A stretch of 64,000 nucleotides of DNA from Mycolicibacterium stellerae (GCF_003719305.1 NZ_RARC01000007.1:124001-188000); one strand, 5' to 3'. Shown: positions 7,404 through 17,963, counted from the stretch's first letter. A program made the numbers and translations. Notes: generated by a model not told the origin, from the letters alone.

Positions 7404-9682
7404 CCAGTGTCCGTCACCGTGACCGCCGCCCGCTCGCGTTTCTCCGCCTGCGGAATGAGATCGTCGGTTGACTCACTGATGCCGATGCGTTCGTGCAGTT
7501 TCGCCAGCGGTTTGGGCGCCCACCAGTTCCAGCCTCCCAGCAGGTGCATGAAGGCAGGCACCAGCAACATCCGCACGAGCGTCGCGTCGACCAGGATCGC
7601 CAGCGTCAGCCCGACCCCGAACATCCGCATGAACGACACCTGGGCGGCCATCAGGGCAGCGAACGAGATCGACATCACCACCGCCGCCGCCGTGACGACG
7701 CGGCCGGTGCGCGCCAGACCGAGCGCCACCGCCTCGTCGTTGTCGGCGCGGGTCTTGCCGGGCAGCGAAAGCCAGTACTCCCTGATCCGGCTGACGAGGA
7801 ACACCTCGTAGTCCATGGACAGTCCGAATGCGATGCAGAACAACAGCACCGGCATGTTGGCTACCAGCGTGCCGGTCGGCGTGGTGCCAAGGGCGCCGAG
7901 GTGGCCCGCCTGGAATATCCATACCAGCGCACCGAACGCTGCCGTCAACGACAACACGTTGAGCACCAACGCTTTCAGTGGCAGGAGCACGCTGCCCGTC
8001 AGCAGGAACAGCAGCACGAACGTGATGGCGGCGATTGCCGCGAGCACGAGCGGGAGCCGCTCGGTGATGCCACTCGAGCTGTCCTGGTTGATCTGCGCGA
8101 CGCCGGTCAGTTCCACCGACTTTCCGCCGGGCGTGCTCACCGCGTGCAGCCGGTCGAGCTGAGCCTCGGAGGCGTCGGAGAACAGCGGGGCATCGCCGAC
8201 CACGGTGAGGAACGCACTGCCGTCCTTTAGACCCGTTGCCGCCGAGGGCGGCCCGGCCCGCCGACCCTCGACGAAGGCCCCGGTCGGAGACGATACCGAC
8301 GACACGTCGGGGACCAGGGATAGGTCGGCGGCGTAGCGACCGAGGTCCTGGGGCGTGATCCCGCTGGCGTCGGGGATGACGACGGTGGTGTTGCGCGCCG
8401 AGTCGACGGCGAAGTCGTTGCGCATCTGGTCGCCGACCTCGCGAGCCGACAACGACTCGGGCAGCACGCGGTCGTCGGGGAAGCCCCACTTGGCACCGAG
8501 GAACGGCGCGCCGAGCAGAAGCAGTAACACGACTATCGCGAGGCCGATCGGAATCGACCGGCGCATAACGAATTTGGTGGAGCGATACCAGAAGTTCTTC
8601 TCGACCGGCTTCGGCGTCGGTTCAGGTCGCCCGAGTATGCGGCGGAGCAGACGACGCATATCGAGCGCGTCGAGCCGGTCACCGAGGAGCACGATCGCGG
8701 CGGGGGCCACCACAACCGCGGCGACGGCGGCGAACGTCACCACCGCGATTCCGGCGTACGCAAACGATTTGAGGAAGTACATCGGGAACAGCACCATCGC
8801 GATCATCGACAGCGCAACCGTCAGCGCCGAGAACAGCACGGTCCGCCCGGCGGTGGCCATGGTTCGTATCAACGCCTGGTCACGCTGCGATCCGGCGGCG
8901 AGTTCGTCGCGATACCGGCTGACGATCAACAGCGTGTAGTCGATCGCGAGGGCAAGCCCCATGGCGACGCTCAGATTGAGTGCGAATATCGACACTTCGG
9001 TGACGTAGGTGATCGCACGCAGCACCGCCATCGACCCGAGGATCGCGAATGTGCCGACGGCCAGTGGCAACGCCGCGGTGAGCAGGCCGCCGAAAACCCA
9101 TACCAGCACAAGAAAACTGAGCGGAATCGCAATGGATTCCATCAGCAGCAGGTCCTTTTCGGTCTGGCCGTTGATCTGCACGTAGATCATCGCCTCGCCG
9201 CCGGCGCGGACGGTGACGCCGTCGCGGTCATGCACCAGGCGCTCGCTGAGCTCCTTGGTGTATTTCTGCGCGTTGGTCTCCCCGCCGGTGACGCCTGCGA
9301 CGATCAGCCCGGTCTTGCCGTCCTTGCTGACCAGCGCGGGCGCGGCCGGCGCGGGTGCGGTCCACGCCGAGGTCACGTCGACCACGTGCGGCGACGCCTG
9401 CAGCTGGGAGGCGATGTCGGTGCCGACCGCCCGCGCCTCGGGACTGCGCGCGCCGCCTTCGGATGTCACGCTGATGACCAGATCCATGTCGCCCTGGCCG
9501 AATTTGTTGACGAGCAACTGCGCGGCCTTGGCGGACTCCGACGTCGGGTCCTGGAATCCGCCCGCGGACAGGCTATTGGTGACCGGTATGCCGAAGATGC
9601 CCGTCGCCACCATCACCAGCAGCGCGATGACGATGATCCGCTTGGGAGCCCTGATGGCCATCCGTGCGATCTGTTGCAGCAC
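7400..9682 (-). CDS. mmpL13: MmpL13-like RND/MMPL lipid transporter, intact
   Basis: The GTG at 9682 gives 760 residues; it has a GGAGAGG Shine-Dalgarno eight bases upstream and yields the usual MmpL opening VLQQIARMAIRAPKR. An ATG at 9721 is an alternative. The protein has two RND repeats, each with one helix, a large periplasmic loop and five helices. Both proton-relay pairs are seen: AIDYTLLIVSRY in the first half and SMDYEVFLVSR in the second. There is no long cytoplasmic C-terminal tail. In M. tuberculosis the locus order is Rv1144, mmpL13a, mmpL13b, Rv1147, with the transporter split. Here it is one uninterrupted gene. Confidence 0.88.
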   Translation of the reverse strand: MLQQIARMAIRAPKRIIVIALLVMVATGIFGIPVTNSLSAGGFQDPTSESAKAAQLLVNKFGQGDMDLVISVTSEGGARSPEARAVGTDIASQLQASPHVVDVTSAWTAPAPAAPALVSKDGKTGLIVAGVTGGETNAQKYTKELSERLVHDRDGVTVRAGGEAMIYVQINGQTEKDLLLMESIAIPLSFLVLVWVFGGLLTAALPLAVGTFAILGSMAVLRAITYVTEVSIFALNLSVAMGLALAIDYTLLIVSRYRDELAAGSQRDQALIRTMATAGRTVLFSALTVALSMIAMVLFPMYFLKSFAYAGIAVVTFAAVAAVVVAPAAIVLLGDRLDALDMRRLLRRILGRPEPTPKPVEKNFWYRSTKFVMRRSIPIGLAIVVLLLLLGAPFLGAKWGFPDDRVLPESLSAREVGDQMRNDFAVDSARNTTVVIPDASGITPQDLGRYAADLSLVPDVSSVSSPTGAFVEGRRAGPPSAATGLKDGSAFLTVVGDAPLFSDASEAQLDRLHAVSTPGGKSVELTGVAQINQDSSSGITERLPLVLAAIAAITFVLLFLLTGSVLLPLKALVLNVLSLTAAFGALVWIFQAGHLGALGTTPTGTLVANMPVLLFCIAFGLSMDYEVFLVSRIREYWLSLPGKTRADNDEAVALGLARTGRVVTAAAVVMSISFAALMAAQVSFMRMFGVGLTLAILVDATLVRMLLVPAFMHLLGGWNWWAPKPLAKLHERIGISESTDDLIPQAEKRERAAVTVTDTG

Positions 9683-9723
9683 TTTTGCGCCCTCTCCAAC
9701 CAGTCCAGCAGTGGCTATCATCA

Positions 9724-9745
9724 GTAAGTTATCAACGGTAAGTTA
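9724..9745. repeat. 8-bp direct repeat upstream of mmpL13, candidate TetR operator
   Basis: GTAAGTTA occurs at 9724-9731 and again at 9738-9745, separated by TCAACG. It lies in the region expected for the mmpL13-tetR promoter and could be bound by the operon's TetR protein. There is no experimental support. Confidence 0.4.
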
Positions 9746-9885
9746 GCTCCGTCAAGGCGACCTTGGTGTGGTAGCCCCGACCCATGCCGTGGAATCGTTC
9801 CGAGTTCTTACGGCGCGATGACTTTCCGGCCCCTGGACGGTCGGTAGTGCATGACGAACGCATTCACAGGAACCTCACAGGGCCC

Positions 9886-9898
9886 TAGGCTCGGCGGC
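9886..9898 (+). promoter_or_regulatory. Leaderless promoter -10 for the DoxX gene
   Basis: TAGGCT at 9886-9891, seven bases, then ATG at 9899. This favours 9899 over the upstream in-frame ATG at 9851. Confidence 0.6.
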
Positions 9899-10438
9899 AT
9901 GGCGACCACCGAAACCACCGAAACGACCGAAACGACGACCTCACCGGCCGATGTCGGCCTGCTTATCCTTCGCGTCGGTGTCGGCGCCGCGATGATCCAG
10001 GCCGGCCTCATCAAGGCGCTCGACTTCGGCGCGACCGCGGGATTCATGGAGGCGGGCGGCTGGAGTCTGCCGACGATCGGTGCCCTGATGGTGACCGTCG
10101 CGGAGACGCTGGGCGGGATCGGGCTCATCCTCGGTGTCCTCACGCCCCTGGCCGCGTGCGCCGTCGTCGGCGCGATGATCTGCGCCTGGGCCGTCAACGT
10201 GTCGCAGGGCGCCTTCTGGTCGGAGCCGTTCAATGTGCCGTTCCTGGTGTTCATCGGCGCGGCCACGCTGCTGTTCACCGGCGCAGGCGCTTATTCGGTT
10301 GACGCCCGCGTGTTCAACAGGTTGCGGTGGTCGCCCCGGATCCGGGTCGGACTGCTCGTCTTGGCGTTCGCGGTGGCGATCCTCACGTGGGTCGTGCTGA
10401 ATGGCACAAATCCCATCCACTTCAGCTCGCCGGCATAA
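9899..10438 (+). CDS. DoxX-family membrane protein
   Basis: From the ATG at 9899 the protein is 179 residues, opening with a Thr/Glu-rich stretch (MATTETTETTETTTS). Four hydrophobic helices follow, with the DoxX features GLLILRVGVGAAMIQAGLIKALDF in helix 1 and a MEAGGW loop. DoxX proteins are small inner-membrane subunits linked to quinone or thiol redox chemistry; in mycobacteria one member acts with SodA and SseA. No SodA or rhodanese gene is nearby, so the role here is open. The gene is divergent from mmpL13. Confidence 0.8.
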   Translation: MATTETTETTETTTSPADVGLLILRVGVGAAMIQAGLIKALDFGATAGFMEAGGWSLPTIGALMVTVAETLGGIGLILGVLTPLAACAVVGAMICAWAVNVSQGAFWSEPFNVPFLVFIGAATLLFTGAGAYSVDARVFNRLRWSPRIRVGLLVLAFAVAILTWVVLNGTNPIHFSSPA

Positions 10439-10450
10439 TCCCAGGTCAGC

Positions 10451-10462
10451 TACTCGCGAGTA
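10451..10462. promoter_or_regulatory. Perfect 12-bp palindrome, candidate operator
   Basis: TACTCGCGAGTA lies 12 bp after the DoxX stop and about 90 bp upstream of the small-ORF promoter. A perfect palindrome of this size is typical of a dimeric regulator site. No regulator is assigned. Confidence 0.35.
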
Positions 10463-10493
10463 ACTTGGCACCCTACCCGGCGGTAAGAATTGC

Positions 10494-10512
10494 CACGATA
10501 TTGCGAATCGTG
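10494..10512. promoter_or_regulatory. Inverted repeat CACGAT-N7-ATCGTG upstream of the small acidic ORF
   Basis: Six-base arms at 10494-10499 and 10507-10512 flank seven bases. The site is centred about 50 bp upstream of the presumed transcript start of the 43-residue gene, where an activator would bind. Confidence 0.35.
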
Positions 10513-10539
10513 ACTCAAAGAACTCTTAATGGTGACCCA

Positions 10540-10552
10540 TACGCTCAGTGTT
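10540..10552 (+). promoter_or_regulatory. Leaderless promoter -10 for the 43-aa ORF
   Basis: TACGCT at 10540-10545, seven bases, ATG at 10553. This spacing is the main reason to accept the short ORF. Confidence 0.55.
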
Positions 10553-10684
10553 ATGTGGATCGACGACACCAGTGCTGATGTCATCAAGGTTGATTTCGAG
10601 GCGCTCTACCACGGCGATGTCCTGGTTGAGGGCGACACCTCCGAACAGCTTGACGGCGATCAGCAGCTGCCCTACGCAGTCTGA
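10553..10684 (+). CDS. Small acidic hypothetical protein (43 aa)
   Basis: The 43 codons run from ATG at 10553 to TGA at 10682-10684. The product starts MWIDDTSADVIKVDFEALY and ends DQQLPYAV. It is strongly acidic (about 12 Asp/Glu and a single Lys), with no signal peptide or membrane segment. Support comes from the leaderless -10, the hairpin directly after the stop codon (10687-10711) and coding-like codon choice. I do not recognise a family. It is isolated between DoxX and the convergent nitronate monooxygenase gene. Confidence 0.6.
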   Translation: MWIDDTSADVIKVDFEALYHGDVLVEGDTSEQLDGDQQLPYAV

Positions 10685-10686
10685 GG

Positions 10687-10711
10687 CAACGCGCTCGCAC
10701 TGAGCGCGTTG
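10687..10711 (+). terminator. 10-bp perfect stem-loop after the 43-aa ORF
   Basis: CAACGCGCTC (10687-10696) and GAGCGCGTTG (10702-10711) pair perfectly around a five-base loop, two bases after the stop codon. There is no U-tract, as is common for mycobacterial terminators. A 14-bp palindrome, GCCCCGTACGGGGC (10729-10742), follows and may serve the convergent gene. Confidence 0.6.
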
Positions 10712-10784
10712 ACCCCGTCAGACAGTTTGCCCCGTACGGGGCCTTCGTTGATCCTTCGCTGATCCCAAAATCTCGCGCGATCGC

Positions 10785-12564
<1,780 letters not shown>

Positions 12565-12595
12565 TTAGTGCGTTCCTTCCTATCGATTTCTTCTG

Positions 12596-12655
12596 GCGAG
12601 CAGACGCAAAAGTCCCCTCTCCACGGCGTGTCGCGGCACTTTTGCGTCTGCTCGC
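12596..12655. repeat. Stem-loop repeat family 1, copy 1 (18-bp perfect stem)
   Basis: GCGAGCAGACGCAAAAGT (12596-12613) pairs perfectly with 12638-12655 across a 24-base loop containing CGGCGTGTCGCG. It lies between mcr (its downstream side) and the SDR start. Other copies are at 27477, 45204 and 51205. Confidence 0.9.
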
Positions 12656-12671
12656 GCGGAAAAAGTTGCTT

Positions 12672-13763
12672 CTATTTCCAGTCGCGCAGAACGGATTCGA
12701 TGTCGGTACCCGGCTCGCCGAGCGGCTTCGGGGTGGACGGCGCGCTGCGGGAGAACCGCGGCGCCGGAGACGGCAGCAACACGTCGCCGTCGAGATAGAA
12801 CGTATCGCGTTCGGTGTTGTGCGGCTCGTTCTGTACCTCTGCGAAGGACAGCACGGGCGTGGCGCATGCGTCGCTGTCGGCGAACACCTTGGCCCAGTGG
12901 TCGCGATCTTTGGAGGCGAACACCTCGGTGAAGCGGGCGCGCAGTTCGGGCCACCGGCTGACGTCCTGCTGGCCGGGCAGATCCTCGCCGTCGAGGCCGA
13001 GACCCTTGAGCAGCTCCGCGTAGAACTGGGGCTCGATCGACCCGATCGACATGTAGCGGCCGTCGGCGCATTCGTAGGTGTCGTAGTAGGGCGCCCCGCT
13101 GTCGAGCATGTTGGCCCCACGCTCGTCGGACCACATTCCGCCCGCGCGCATCCCCCACATCATCGTCATCAAGATGTTGGAGCCGTCGACCATCGCGGCG
13201 TCCACCACCTGGCCCTTGCCGGAGGTCTGCCGCTCCCACAGAGCCGCGAGGATGCCGACGATCAGGAACATCGAGCCGCCGCCGAAGTCGCCCGTCAGGT
13301 TCAGCGGCGGCACCGGGCGTCCGCCCTTGTGACCGATGGAGTGCAGCAGGCCGTTGAGCGATATGTAGTTGATGTCGTGGCCGGCCTGCTGGCTGCGCGG
13401 ACCGGTCTGACCCCAGCCGGTCATCCGCGCGTACACCAACCGCTCGTTGACCTTCGCGCAGTCCTCGGGTCCCAGGCCCAGTCGCTCGGTGACGCCGGGC
13501 CGGTAGCCCTCGATCAGCACGTCGGCCTTGGCGATCAACGCGAGCACCTGCTCGCGGCCTTCGTCGGACTTCAGGTTGGCCGCGACCGCGCGCCTGTTGC
13601 GGTTCATGGCCTCGTGGCTGCCCTTCGGCACGCCTCCGGTCCCGCCGGGGCGCTCGACGCGCACGACGTCGGCGCCGAGATCGGCGAGGATCATCGCCGC
13701 ATGCGGTCCGGGGCCGATGCCGGCCAGTTCGACGATTCGCAATCCCTGCAGTGGTCCCGCCAT
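12672..13763 (-). CDS. mcr: Alpha-methylacyl-CoA racemase (family III CoA-transferase fold)
   Basis: From the ATG at 13763, which follows a GGGAGGTGGG Shine-Dalgarno, the protein is 363 residues. It matches M. tuberculosis Mcr closely as recalled. Catalytic residues align: His129 (AGHDINY), Asp159 (GDFGGG) and Glu244 (SIEPQFY), corresponding to His126, Asp156 and Glu241 of Mcr. It interconverts R- and S-2-methylacyl-CoAs so that methyl-branched and sterol side-chain acyl-CoAs can be beta-oxidised. It is divergent from echA10; the 106-bp gap holds an inverted repeat. The insertion of three residues near position 42 relative to Mcr is harmless. Confidence 0.95.
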   Translation of the reverse strand: MAGPLQGLRIVELAGIGPGPHAAMILADLGADVVRVERPGGTGGVPKGSHEAMNRNRRAVAANLKSDEGREQVLALIAKADVLIEGYRPGVTERLGLGPEDCAKVNERLVYARMTGWGQTGPRSQQAGHDINYISLNGLLHSIGHKGGRPVPPLNLTGDFGGGSMFLIVGILAALWERQTSGKGQVVDAAMVDGSNILMTMMWGMRAGGMWSDERGANMLDSGAPYYDTYECADGRYMSIGSIEPQFYAELLKGLGLDGEDLPGQQDVSRWPELRARFTEVFASKDRDHWAKVFADSDACATPVLSFAEVQNEPHNTERDTFYLDGDVLLPSPAPRFSRSAPSTPKPLGEPGTDIESVLRDWK

Positions 13764-13801
13764 TGAGAACCCACCTCCCGTAGTTGACCGCGACATAGCT
13801 T

Positions 13802-13817
13802 ACTTGTATAACCAAGT
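13802..13817. promoter_or_regulatory. Inverted repeat ACTTG-N6-CAAGT in the mcr/echA10 divergent region
   Basis: Five-base arms at 13802-13806 and 13813-13817 flank TATAAC. The site is 39 bp upstream of the mcr start and 53 bp upstream of echA10, so one regulator could control both. The core TTGTATA also occurs at 24763 upstream of the FCD regulator. Confidence 0.45.
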
Positions 13818-13857
13818 GGACCCGCCGCTGGCCTGTGTGGGCTACGGCTCCTCGATC

Positions 13858-13869
13858 TAAGGTTCAGCA
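13858..13869 (+). promoter_or_regulatory. Leaderless promoter -10 for echA10
   Basis: TAAGGT at 13858-13863 plus six bases, then ATG at 13870. Confidence 0.55.
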
Positions 13870-14682
13870 ATGACTTCCCTCGACTCGAGCACCGGAGCGT
13901 ATGTGAGCGTCGACGGCCTTGAAGTCAGTCTCGGCGACGGAGTGCTGTCGCTGACGCTGAACCGGCCGGACAGCCTCAACTCGCTGACCGCGACGATGCT
14001 GAACGGCATTGCCGACGCGTTGGACACGGCGGCCACCGACCCGCAGGTCAAAGTTGTGCGGCTGACCGGCGCGGGTCGCGGGTTCAGCTCGGGTGCGGGG
14101 ATCGGCGCAGAGGACCAGGCCAAGAAGGCAGGCGGGTTGACCGTGCTGGACGCGGCCAACCGGGCGATCCGCGCCGTCGTGGCACTGCCCCGCCCTGTCG
14201 TCTGTGTCGTGCAAGGCCCCGCGGCGGGTGTCGGCGCGTCGCTGACGCTGGCATGCGACGTCGTAATCGCCTCGGACAAGGGCTATTTCATGCTCGCCTT
14301 CACCAAGATCGGCCTGATGCCCGACGGCGGCGCTTCGGCTCTGGTCGCAGCGGCCGTCGGCCGGATCCGCGCGATGCGGATGGCGCTGCTGGCAGACAAG
14401 ATCCACGCCGCCGAGGCGTTGCAGGCGGGCCTGGTGACCGCGGTGTATCCGGCCGACGAACTCGACGCGGAGGTGGACAAGGTGATTGCGACCCTGGTGC
14501 GCGGGCCGGTCGTCGCGCTGGCGAAGACGAAGGACGCCATCAACGCCGCGACGCTGACCGAGCTCGAGGGCGCGCTGGAGCGCGAACACTCCGGCCAGGC
14601 CGCGCTGCTGCGGGGCACGGACTACCGCGAGGGCATCAAGGCCTTCCAGGAACGTCGCGCGGCCAACTTCACCGACTCGTAG
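13870..14682 (+). CDS. echA10: Enoyl-CoA hydratase/isomerase family protein
   Basis: The 270-residue crotonase has the oxyanion-hole segment LTGAGRGFSSGAGIG and the second-half motif AFTKIGLMPDGGASALV. The position of the first hydratase Glu is Lys (FTKIGL rather than xPEIxIG), and Asp stands in MPDGG. Acid-base catalysis therefore differs from classic hydratases, as in many isomerase or hydrolase members. The place beside mcr and the length match Rv1142c (EchA10). It probably acts on acyl-CoAs made available by Mcr. The start is leaderless. Confidence 0.85.
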   Translation: MTSLDSSTGAYVSVDGLEVSLGDGVLSLTLNRPDSLNSLTATMLNGIADALDTAATDPQVKVVRLTGAGRGFSSGAGIGAEDQAKKAGGLTVLDAANRAIRAVVALPRPVVCVVQGPAAGVGASLTLACDVVIASDKGYFMLAFTKIGLMPDGGASALVAAAVGRIRAMRMALLADKIHAAEALQAGLVTAVYPADELDAEVDKVIATLVRGPVVALAKTKDAINAATLTELEGALEREHSGQAALLRGTDYREGIKAFQERRAANFTDS

Positions 14683-14695
14683 CGACAACGAACTA

Positions 14696-14759
14696 CGCCC
14701 AAACCAACGTTTGGGCGCATTTGTGCGAGTGCGTGGCGCCATATCGTCGATCTCGGCGC
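14696..14759. repeat. Repeat family 2, copy 1 (64 bp)
   Basis: The segment aligns without gaps to 18567-18630, with 47 of 64 bases identical. The best-conserved blocks are AAACC-ACGTTT near the start, GTGCGAGT in the middle and GATCTCGGCGC at the end. It lies 13 bp downstream of the echA10 stop. Confidence 0.7.
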
Positions 14760-14809
14760 ACAGGAAATTCGGTGGACGCCGTCCTACCCGGTCAGCGACC
14801 ATCGACGGT

Positions 14810-16096
14810 GTGAGCACGCAAATCGATATTGAGAAGCCGGTGGTCGACGCCGGCCGATGGCGTGTGCTCGCACCATTCAAGTCCCGCGAATACCGCCTGC
14901 TGATCACCGCGGTATCGCTGTCGATCTTCGCCGACGGCATGTTCGCGGTGGTGTTGGCCCTTCAGGTGATCGAGCTCGACAACAATCCCGTGTCGTTGTC
15001 GATCGTGACGACCTGCTGGGGCGCGGCCTTCGTCGCATTCGTTCTGGTCGGCGGGATCACCGCGGACCGAATCAAACAGCGCACGATCATCATTGCCACC
15101 GAGTCCGTCAACGTGATCGCGTCGTCGGCTGTCGCGGTGCTGGGGCTGGTCGGTGTGCTGGAGGTCTGGCATCTCGCGGTCGCCTCAGCGGCGATGGGCG
15201 CCGCGGCGGGGTTCTTCTTTCCCGCGTACAGCGCGATTCTGCCGAGGATCCTGCCTGCCGACCAGCTGCTGGCGGCAAACGGAGTCGAAGGCGTAGTGCG
15301 GCCGGTGTTCCAGCGCGCTGTCGGCCCTGCGGTCGCCGGGCTCGTGGTGGGCGCATCGTTCCCCGCGCTGGGCGCCACCACCGTGGCGGTGTTGTTCGCC
15401 ATCGGGCTGGTGCTGCTGGTGGCAACCCGGCCGACGACGAAAACACTTGCTGCAGAGCCTGATCACGAGCGGCCACACGTGCTGCGCGATCTGCGGGACG
15501 GCTTCGCGTTCATGCTCCACACGCCGTGGCTGTTGTGGACGCTGTTGTTCGCGAGCATGTTCGTGCTGGTGGTGCTGGGACCGATCGAGGTACTGCTTCC
15601 GTTCATCGCCAAAGACCGGTTCCACGACGGCGCCAAGACATACGGCTTCATCCTGGCGTTCTTCGGGATGGGCAGCGCGCTTGGCGCGCTCGGGGTGTCA
15701 TCGAGACGGCTTCCCCGTCGCTACCTGTCGGTGATGATGGCGATGTGGAGCCTCGGCTCCGTCCCGCTGGTGATCGTCGGCTTCACCTCGTCGTTCCCGC
15801 TGATGGCCGTCGCGACGTTCATCATCGGCGTCACCGACGGCGCCGGCATGGTCATCTGGGGCACGCTGTTGCAGCGGCGAGTACCGAGAGAGATGCTCGG
15901 CCGGGTGTCGAGCCTGGACTTCTTTGTCTCGCTTGCGTTTATGCCGGTGTCATTCGCGATCGTCGGCCCGCTGTCGAAGGTCGTCTCGATGGAGACGATC
16001 TTCCTGGTGGCCGGGCTCGCACCCGTGGTGTTCGCCGCCGTCGCGATGCTGGCGGCCCGGATGCGCCGCGACGAGCTGGCGAACCCGTTGCGCTAG
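14810..16096 (+). CDS. MFS transporter (EntS/MFS_3-type)
   Basis: The GTG at 14810 gives 428 residues with twelve hydrophobic helices. The N-terminus FKSREYRLLITAVSLSIFADGMFAVVLALQVIEL is typical of the enterobactin-exporter-like MFS group. The central loop after helix 6 (TKTLAAEPDHERPHVLRDLRDGFAFM) is also diagnostic. Members export siderophores, macrolides or other small molecules. Longer in-frame extensions would run into the repeat at 14696-14759 and were rejected. The coding end overlaps the convergent CPBP gene by 4 bp. The substrate is unknown. Confidence 0.85.
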   Translation: MSTQIDIEKPVVDAGRWRVLAPFKSREYRLLITAVSLSIFADGMFAVVLALQVIELDNNPVSLSIVTTCWGAAFVAFVLVGGITADRIKQRTIIIATESVNVIASSAVAVLGLVGVLEVWHLAVASAAMGAAAGFFFPAYSAILPRILPADQLLAANGVEGVVRPVFQRAVGPAVAGLVVGASFPALGATTVAVLFAIGLVLLVATRPTTKTLAAEPDHERPHVLRDLRDGFAFMLHTPWLLWTLLFASMFVLVVLGPIEVLLPFIAKDRFHDGAKTYGFILAFFGMGSALGALGVSSRRLPRRYLSVMMAMWSLGSVPLVIVGFTSSFPLMAVATFIIGVTDGAGMVIWGTLLQRRVPREMLGRVSSLDFFVSLAFMPVSFAIVGPLSKVVSMETIFLVAGLAPVVFAAVAMLAARMRRDELANPLR

Positions 16097-16830
16097 ACGC
16101 CGAACACCGGCGGAAGTACGAGCACCATCGTCAATCCCCACACCATGTGGGTGAGGATCGGTGCGAGAACTCCGCCGGTGGCTCGGCGCTCGAACGCGCA
16201 CACCGAGCCGAGCACCAACGCAGCGAACCCCAGCATCGGGTTGCGGGTCGCGACCAATATCGCAACCGTGTAGATGATCGTGGAAATGATTGCGGGATGG
16301 TGCTTTTCCAGGGCGGTATAGAGCGCGCCCCGGAAGAACAGCTCCTCGGCAACGGCGTTGAGCAGGATGCTGAACACCATCAGCCACAGTGTCTGGTAGT
16401 TCGCGAACTCCAGGACCTTGGTCACATAGCTTGAGAGCGTGGGGATTTCGCGGGCCCCCAACGCACCGACCACGAAGGCGGCGCCGACGGCAACGCCGAC
16501 CACCGTTCCGGTGATAATGGGCCGTTGATTGCGGCCGAAGAACCGCACATGGCCCAGATGCAGCGGGCCAGACGCGAGCGCGCCGACCGTCCATACTGCC
16601 GCCAGGACAAGGGTGAGCCAGTAGAAGGAGGCGTCGCCGGGCTGCAGCCCCAGCGAGTAACCGAGCAACGCACCGCCGATCACCACCACGAACGCGACCG
16701 CAATTCGGCGTCGCTTCACGACAATTGGAGACTCGTGGACCGGGGTGGCGACCCTGGTGATGTTGTCCTTCACCTCCTGAAGGAAGGGAGGATGGGACTG
16801 CGCAGGTTCTGTCGTGGTCGGTTCTGTCAT
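16093..16830 (-). CDS. CPBP-family intramembrane metalloprotease
   Basis: The 245-residue membrane protein has about eight hydrophobic segments. It carries the CPBP (Abi/CAAX-like) active site: AEELFFRGALYTAL supplies EExxxR, and the last helices supply LTHMVWG with the conserved His. These enzymes cleave within the membrane. Its ATG overlaps the stop of the upstream NAD(P)-binding gene by 4 bp (ATGA), so they form a two-gene operon. No CAAX substrate or bacteriocin gene is nearby. The N-terminal 55 residues are polar and of unknown use. Confidence 0.87.
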   Translation of the reverse strand: MTEPTTTEPAQSHPPFLQEVKDNITRVATPVHESPIVVKRRRIAVAFVVVIGGALLGYSLGLQPGDASFYWLTLVLAAVWTVGALASGPLHLGHVRFFGRNQRPIITGTVVGVAVGAAFVVGALGAREIPTLSSYVTKVLEFANYQTLWLMVFSILLNAVAEELFFRGALYTALEKHHPAIISTIIYTVAILVATRNPMLGFAALVLGSVCAFERRATGGVLAPILTHMVWGLTMVLVLPPVFGV

Positions 16831-17963
16831 CCCAAGTGCGCCTTCGGTGTGAGGTTGATCAGGGTGTCGATTCCGGTCCGCAGCGCTGCGGCGACGGGGC
16901 CTGGTACGGCGTTGATGAGCCCGAGGAACGGGCGGGCCATCGGCGGGGTGACCGAACTCGCCAACCGCCGCAGCCGCAGCGTGTCGCCGCCTGCCCATCC
17001 CGGGTCGGTGTCGGCGAGATGATGTTGATCGGTGAGCGCGTTGACGGGTTGCGGCTTGCCGTTCGGCAGGGAGCGCATGATGGCGTCGTCGATGCCGACG
17101 AGCCCGCCTGGCGGGTCGGAGACCAGGTCGCGCAGACCGTCGGATGCCGTCATCGGGTGGTCAAGTGACGCAACCAGATCGGCGGCGAGTCCGCCGGGCA
17201 CCGGCAACACGGCGGCGGTCAGCATCGATGCCAAGCCGGTATCCACTCCACGGATCGGCACACTAGCCCGCCACTTGCGGGTCGCGCGGCCATATGCGGC
17301 CAACAGGTCGCGATAGGTGGTGGTTTCCGGGCCCGAGATGTCGTATGCGCCCGCAGGCACCCGGTCTGCATCGGCGGCGATCGCCAGGTAGTAGAGAACG
17401 TCGGTGATGGAGATCGGGTCCATCGGGTTGTTCATCCACTCCGTCGAGGGGATCACGACGAAGCGATCACCGACGTAGCGCAGCATCTCGAACGACGTGG
17501 AACCCGCTCCGATGATCATCGCGGCACCCAGCCAGACCACCTCGGGTCCGCCCTGGATGCTCAACGCGGCGGCGACCTCCGCCCGGCTGGTCAGGTGCTC
17601 GGACAGGTCGCCTTCCTCCGGCACGAAACCACCGAGATAGACGATGCGGCCAACGCCTGCCTCCTTCGCGGCCTCCGCGACATTGGTCGCGGCCGCGTTG
17701 TCAGCATCACGAAAGTCGGGCTGGCCGATGCCGTGCACCAGGTAGTAGACGACGTCGACCGGACCCGCCTCGGCGAACGCCGCGTGCGCCGACGCAGGAT
17801 CGTGTGCGTCCATTGCGACAGCCGTGACGTCACCGTTCCAGCCGAAATCGGCCAGCCGATCGACGTTGCGCGACGAGGCGACGACGTCGTGGCCTTGGGA
17901 CAGCAGTTCGGTGACGAGCCGGGATCCGACATAGCCGGTGGCCCCGGTGACCAGGATGCGCAT
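16827..17963 (-). CDS. NAD(P)-binding atypical SDR (NmrA/NDUFA9-like) protein
   Basis: The ATG at 17963 is chosen because TACGGT plus seven bases precedes it; an upstream in-frame start adds only three residues. The 378-residue protein opens MRILVTGATGYVGSRLV, the TGxxGxxG nucleotide-binding loop of atypical SDRs, followed by a NAD(P)-selecting SSRN loop. A YYLVHGI segment and a membrane-associated C-terminus follow. Such proteins use NAD(P)H to reduce sugar, lipid or quinone substrates or serve as chaperones; no substrate can be assigned. It is co-transcribed with the CPBP protease gene. Confidence 0.8.
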   Translation of the reverse strand: MRILVTGATGYVGSRLVTELLSQGHDVVASSRNVDRLADFGWNGDVTAVAMDAHDPASAHAAFAEAGPVDVVYYLVHGIGQPDFRDADNAAATNVAEAAKEAGVGRIVYLGGFVPEEGDLSEHLTSRAEVAAALSIQGGPEVVWLGAAMIIGAGSTSFEMLRYVGDRFVVIPSTEWMNNPMDPISITDVLYYLAIAADADRVPAGAYDISGPETTTYRDLLAAYGRATRKWRASVPIRGVDTGLASMLTAAVLPVPGGLAADLVASLDHPMTASDGLRDLVSDPPGGLVGIDDAIMRSLPNGKPQPVNALTDQHHLADTDPGWAGGDTLRLRRLASSVTPPMARPFLGLINAVPGPVAAALRTGIDTLINLTPKAHLG

